Assembly (NCBI RefSeq): GCF_008477545.1
Contig: NZ_VORA01000009.1
Coordinates: 16,728 to 80,727 of the forward strand
Source: Roseibium aestuarii
GTDB taxonomy: Bacteria > Pseudomonadota > Alphaproteobacteria > Rhizobiales > Stappiaceae
DNA: 64,000 nt
Direction of reading: 5' to 3'
In this document: piece by piece, positions 62,051-64,000 of the stretch
Position numbering within the stretch: position 1 is the first letter of the stretch
Layout: each line of letters starts with the position of its first letter
Position numbers and translations under genes: made by a program
Notes under the pieces: model-generated
Seen by the model: the letters and a program-made list of their open reading frames with translations, nothing else
Told to the model about the DNA's origin: nothing
Databases searched by the model: none

Positions 62051-62323
62051 ATGACCACGCGCCTGAACCCGATCACCACCCCGCGCCACGAACTCCGCGC
62101 CGAGAAGGCGCGCCGGAATAAGGAAGCCGCGCTCGCGGCCTTCATCGGCAAGAAGGCCGAGATCGACGAGATGCTCGCCCGGCTGCAGACGCTGAGCGAC
62201 GACCACTTCAACGCCCACCCCGACGAGATCAACTGGGGCCATGTCGGCACCCTCGAACACTACGCCAGCCTCCTGAAGCGCATCACCGACAGCGCCTTCG
62301 GCGAGGGCGAGCACGCCCGCTGA
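62051..62323 (+). CDS. conserved small phage protein
   Basis: A 90-residue mostly helical protein (MTTRLNPITTPRHELRAEKA at the start, then ARLQTLSDDHFNAHPDEINW). AAGGAG at normal spacing supports the ATG. Similar short proteins stand next to DUF3489 genes in alphaproteobacterial prophages and plasmids. No enzymatic motif is seen. It is probably transcribed together with the next gene. Confidence 0.7.
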   Translation: MTTRLNPITTPRHELRAEKARRNKEAALAAFIGKKAEIDEMLARLQTLSDDHFNAHPDEINWGHVGTLEHYASLLKRITDSAFGEGEHAR

Positions 62324-62418
62324 TCTCCGGCACTGCCGGAACTCCCGCCGCGCGCCCTGCGCGGCTCGGGGTCGTAGGAGGCGCCGCATGACGCGGGCCC
62401 GAATACGGAGACGATCCC

Positions 62419-62991
62419 ATGACCAAGCTTTCTGACACCCAAGCCATCATCCTCAGCGCCGCCGCACAGCGCGAGGACCGCATCGCACTGCCGCTGCCCG
62501 AGAGCCTGCGCGGCGGCGCCGCTGCCAAGGTGGTCGGCGCGATGCTCGCGAAGAACTTCCTGCAGGAGGTCGACGCCGACACGCGCAAGGGCGAGCTTAT
62601 GTGGCGCGAGACCGGAGACGGCCACGGCGTCACGCTGGTTGCCACCGACGCGGGCCTTGCCGCCATCGGGATCGAGACCGAGGACGCGAACCCCGCGCCT
62701 GCGGGCGCGACGGACGCGCCTACCGAGGAGGCCGCGCCGGACACCCCCACCGTAGCCGAAACCGCGCCCAAGACGCGCACACCGCGCGAGGGCACCAAGC
62801 AGGCCACGCTGATCGCCATGCTGCGCGCACCGGACGGCGCGACCATCGAGGAGATCATGGCCGCGACGGGCTGGCAGTCGCACACGGTGCGCGGCGCGAT
62901 GGCGGGGGCGCTGAAGAAGAAGCTCGGGCTCGAGGTGACCTCGGAGAAGGTCGAGGATCGGGGGCGCGTGTACAAACTCCCCGCCGCCTGA
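62419..62991 (+). CDS. DUF3489 protein
   Basis: A 190-residue DUF3489 protein. The N-terminal winged-helix-like part (LSDTQAIILSAAAQREDRIA) and the C-terminal DUF3489 domain (TKQATLIAMLRAPDGATIEE, ATGWQSHTVRGAMAGALKKK) are joined by an Ala/Pro/Thr-rich linker. The fold suggests DNA binding; these are common in mobile elements of alphaproteobacteria. It converges on the minus-strand gene, with a strong hairpin between. Confidence 0.9.
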   Translation: MTKLSDTQAIILSAAAQREDRIALPLPESLRGGAAAKVVGAMLAKNFLQEVDADTRKGELMWRETGDGHGVTLVATDAGLAAIGIETEDANPAPAGATDAPTEEAAPDTPTVAETAPKTRTPREGTKQATLIAMLRAPDGATIEEIMAATGWQSHTVRGAMAGALKKKLGLEVTSEKVEDRGRVYKLPAA

Positions 62992-63015
62992 CGCGCCGGA
63001 CCCCGACAAGCTGAT

Positions 63016-63042
63016 GACCGCCGTCCCTACGGGGCGGCGGTC
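63016..63042. terminator. convergent hairpin terminator
   Basis: GACCGCCG pairs with CGGCGGTC, and the stem is extended by CCC/GGG around a TAC loop. It lies exactly between the DUF3489 stop and the stop of the minus-strand small protein gene, so it can serve both directions. Confidence 0.75.
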
Positions 63043-63044
63043 GA

Positions 63045-63269
63045 TCATTTGGCGCTCCGCATCCGGATCGCCTCGAACACCCGCCGCAAGGCGAAGGAAC
63101 GGGCGATCGAGACGACGGTGAAAATGGCGCCCATCTTCAGGTTCTGCGCCAGCGTCGTGTGCAGCCCGAAGATCGGGAAGATCAGGATCTGCGTCACGAC
63201 CGCGACGCCGTAGCCGACGATCACGTTGGCGACGGACTCGACCAGCGACATGAGGCGGGTCTGCTTCAT
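63045..63269 (-). CDS. small phage membrane protein, DUF7220-like
   Basis: A 74-residue protein with two hydrophobic helices (VANVIVGYGVAVVTQILIFP and MGAIFTVVSIARSFALRRVF) and a basic C-terminus. It is a common small prophage protein in this group, placed after a DNA methyltransferase; the DUF7220 name is from memory. Its ATG overlaps the stop of one of the two methyltransferase-like frames as ATGA. The function is unknown. Confidence 0.75.
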   Translation of the reverse strand: MKQTRLMSLVESVANVIVGYGVAVVTQILIFPIFGLHTTLAQNLKMGAIFTVVSIARSFALRRVFEAIRMRSAK

Positions 63270-63985
63270 GCCGCTGCCTCATCCATCGGCCAGCAGTTCA
63301 GCCGCGAGAGTTCGCAGCGCATGCGCCGCAACCAAGGGGACCACGCCGTTGCCACAGAGGCGAAGCCGGTCCACCCGGTGGGCCAACCCATCAGTGCCTC
63401 GACGAACAGCGGGTTCAAGGTCCGGCGCGGCTCGGAGGTATCGCTCCCAGCCATCGGCGTCACCAGGACCTGGCGGCCAAGCAGGCCGTTCACCGGCGTG
63501 TTCGCGAGTGTCGTCGCCCCGTCCTTGTGATCCCGCGCCGTCGGCGTCATCCACAATCCCACCGCATGGGTCAGATCGGCCGTCTTGCGGTTGCCCGCGC
63601 TCGGCTTGCAGCCGTCGTTCGCCATCGGCGTCGGCCAGTCCCGCGCCATGCGGTCCAGACCCTTCTCGTCTCGTCGTTCGCCGCCCCGGCTGCGGAAACT
63701 GTCGGTCTGCGGCGTGGGCCACATCGCAGCCGTGGTCGCCAGGTTCATGCCGTGCTGGCCCGCTTTCTGCGACGGCGTCGGTATTGTCTGCCTGTTCTCG
63801 TTGGCGCTGGCCCTTGGCGTCGGCCAGAGCCGCAGCAGTTCCGTCCGGTTCCCGCCACTCGACCGGGTGCCAGAGCAGGCGCGCGGGGTCGGCCAGCTCG
63901 TCCCCTTCGCGGATGGCGAGGATGAAGAGCCGCTCGCGCTTGTGGGGCGCGCCGACTTCCGCCGCCGTGAAGAGGCCTGCCGCAA
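63266..63985 (-). CDS. second methyltransferase-like frame (frame B)
   Basis: A frame overlapping frame A throughout, with WPTP repeats (LWPTPRASANENRQT, MWPTPQTDSFRSRGG, DWPTPMANDGCKP) and RTLNPLFVEALMGWPTGWTG, features of a widespread phage DNA methyltransferase C-terminus. Its TGA overlaps the ATG of the next gene as ATGA, the usual junction here, which supports it being translated. It could be the real C-terminus reached by frameshift, or a relic frame. I cannot tell from this window alone. Confidence 0.45.
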   Translation of the reverse strand: MRQASSRRRKSARPTSASGSSSSPSAKGTSWPTPRACSGTRSSGGNRTELLRLWPTPRASANENRQTIPTPSQKAGQHGMNLATTAAMWPTPQTDSFRSRGGERRDEKGLDRMARDWPTPMANDGCKPSAGNRKTADLTHAVGLWMTPTARDHKDGATTLANTPVNGLLGRQVLVTPMAGSDTSEPRRTLNPLFVEALMGWPTGWTGFASVATAWSPWLRRMRCELSRLNCWPMDEAAA

Positions 63986-64000
63986 GGCGGTAGCCCATGC
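63279..64000 (-). CDS. C5-cytosine methyltransferase, C-terminal part (frame A), cut by window edge
   Basis: The visible 240 residues are the C-terminal part of a phage cytosine-5 DNA methyltransferase. GLFTAAEVGAPHKRERLFIL matches the region of motif VIII. HRVDRLRLCGNGVVPLVAAH matches motifs IX/X, where the family usually has ALGNGVVP. The middle is the variable, Arg/Asp-rich segment (LADADGERR). The motif I, IV and VI region with the catalytic Cys lies beyond the window edge. The role is probably protection of phage DNA from restriction. Confidence 0.7.
   Translation of the reverse strand, partial: MGYRLAAGLFTAAEVGAPHKRERLFILAIREGDELADPARLLWHPVEWREPDGTAAALADAKGQRQREQADNTDAVAESGPARHEPGDHGCDVAHAADRQFPQPGRRTTRREGSGPHGAGLADADGERRLQAERGQPQDGRSDPCGGIVDDADGAGSQGRGDDTREHAGERPAWPPGPGDADGWERYLRAAPDLEPAVRRGTDGLAHRVDRLRLCGNGVVPLVAAHALRTLAAELLADG

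Overview
The window is a high-GC alphaproteobacterial segment. It is probably Rhodobacterales or a related marine or soil group, judged from the family mix, the gene-transfer-agent-like tail proteins and the dense ATGA/GTGA stop-start overlaps. It has three parts: ordinary chromosome (1 to about 21.0 kb), a decayed AT-rich insertion (about 21.3-26.3 kb), and a metal-resistance block running straight into a prophage (about 26.4-64.0 kb, continuing past the right edge).

Chromosomal part. It opens with a MazG-like pyrophosphohydrolase, a membrane glycosyltransferase, a PAS hybrid histidine kinase, a GNAT acetyltransferase, a DUF2147 exported protein and a SEL1-like small protein. Next comes a compact biosynthetic-looking cluster (6.2-12.4 kb): a membrane sulfatase/phosphotransferase-like protein and a CDP-alcohol phosphatidyltransferase, divergent from an MDR dehydrogenase, a PTPS/QueD-fold protein, a GT4 glycosyltransferase and a SAM methyltransferase. 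The PTPS and MDR proteins both lack family-defining active-site residues, so the product is open. From 13.1 to 20.9 kb lies a methylthioribose/5-deoxyribose salvage locus: mtnK, mtnA, a SorC regulator and a class II aldolase in one overlapping operon, divergent from a ribose-type ABC importer (ATPase, permease, binding protein) that ends at a strong hairpin terminator.

AT-rich insertion. A P4-type integrase gene has lost its catalytic half. Beside it is a tandem TGTGGGGCTG repeat that recurs near 26.2 kb, on the far side of about 4 kb of AT-rich DNA. That DNA holds small membrane proteins, a glycine-rich protein interrupted by one in-frame stop, and two diverged copies of a two-part module (protein C-terminus plus small membrane protein). 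It may be a toxin/immunity remnant; no domain is recognised with certainty.

Metal block and prophage. A ZntR-like MerR regulator, a YnfA-like membrane protein and a ZntA-type P-ATPase are followed by a broken potassium channel, a cytochrome c, and a copper set: multicopper oxidase, DUF302, VTT and APC membrane proteins, a CopA-type ATPase behind a CueR-type operator, and DUF411. Only 26 bases separate this set from the lysis genes of a siphovirus-like prophage on the minus strand. The prophage, read from its packaging end, runs: terminase small and large, gpW, portal, protease-capsid fusion, DUF2190, head-tail joining, DUF6441, then a complete mercury-resistance module (merR and merT-P-F-A), then tail terminator, tail tube, tail chaperone with a canonical A_AAA_AAC -1 frameshift site, tape measure, DUF2460, DUF2163, NlpC/P60, a giant tail-tip protein, DUF2793, a holin-like protein, M15 endolysin and overlapping Rz/Rz1 spanins. 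The structural genes look intact, and the mer genes sit between two tail genes with no transposase or inverted repeats visible. The right edge holds small phage genes and a cytosine methyltransferase whose two overlapping frames both resemble methyltransferase families.
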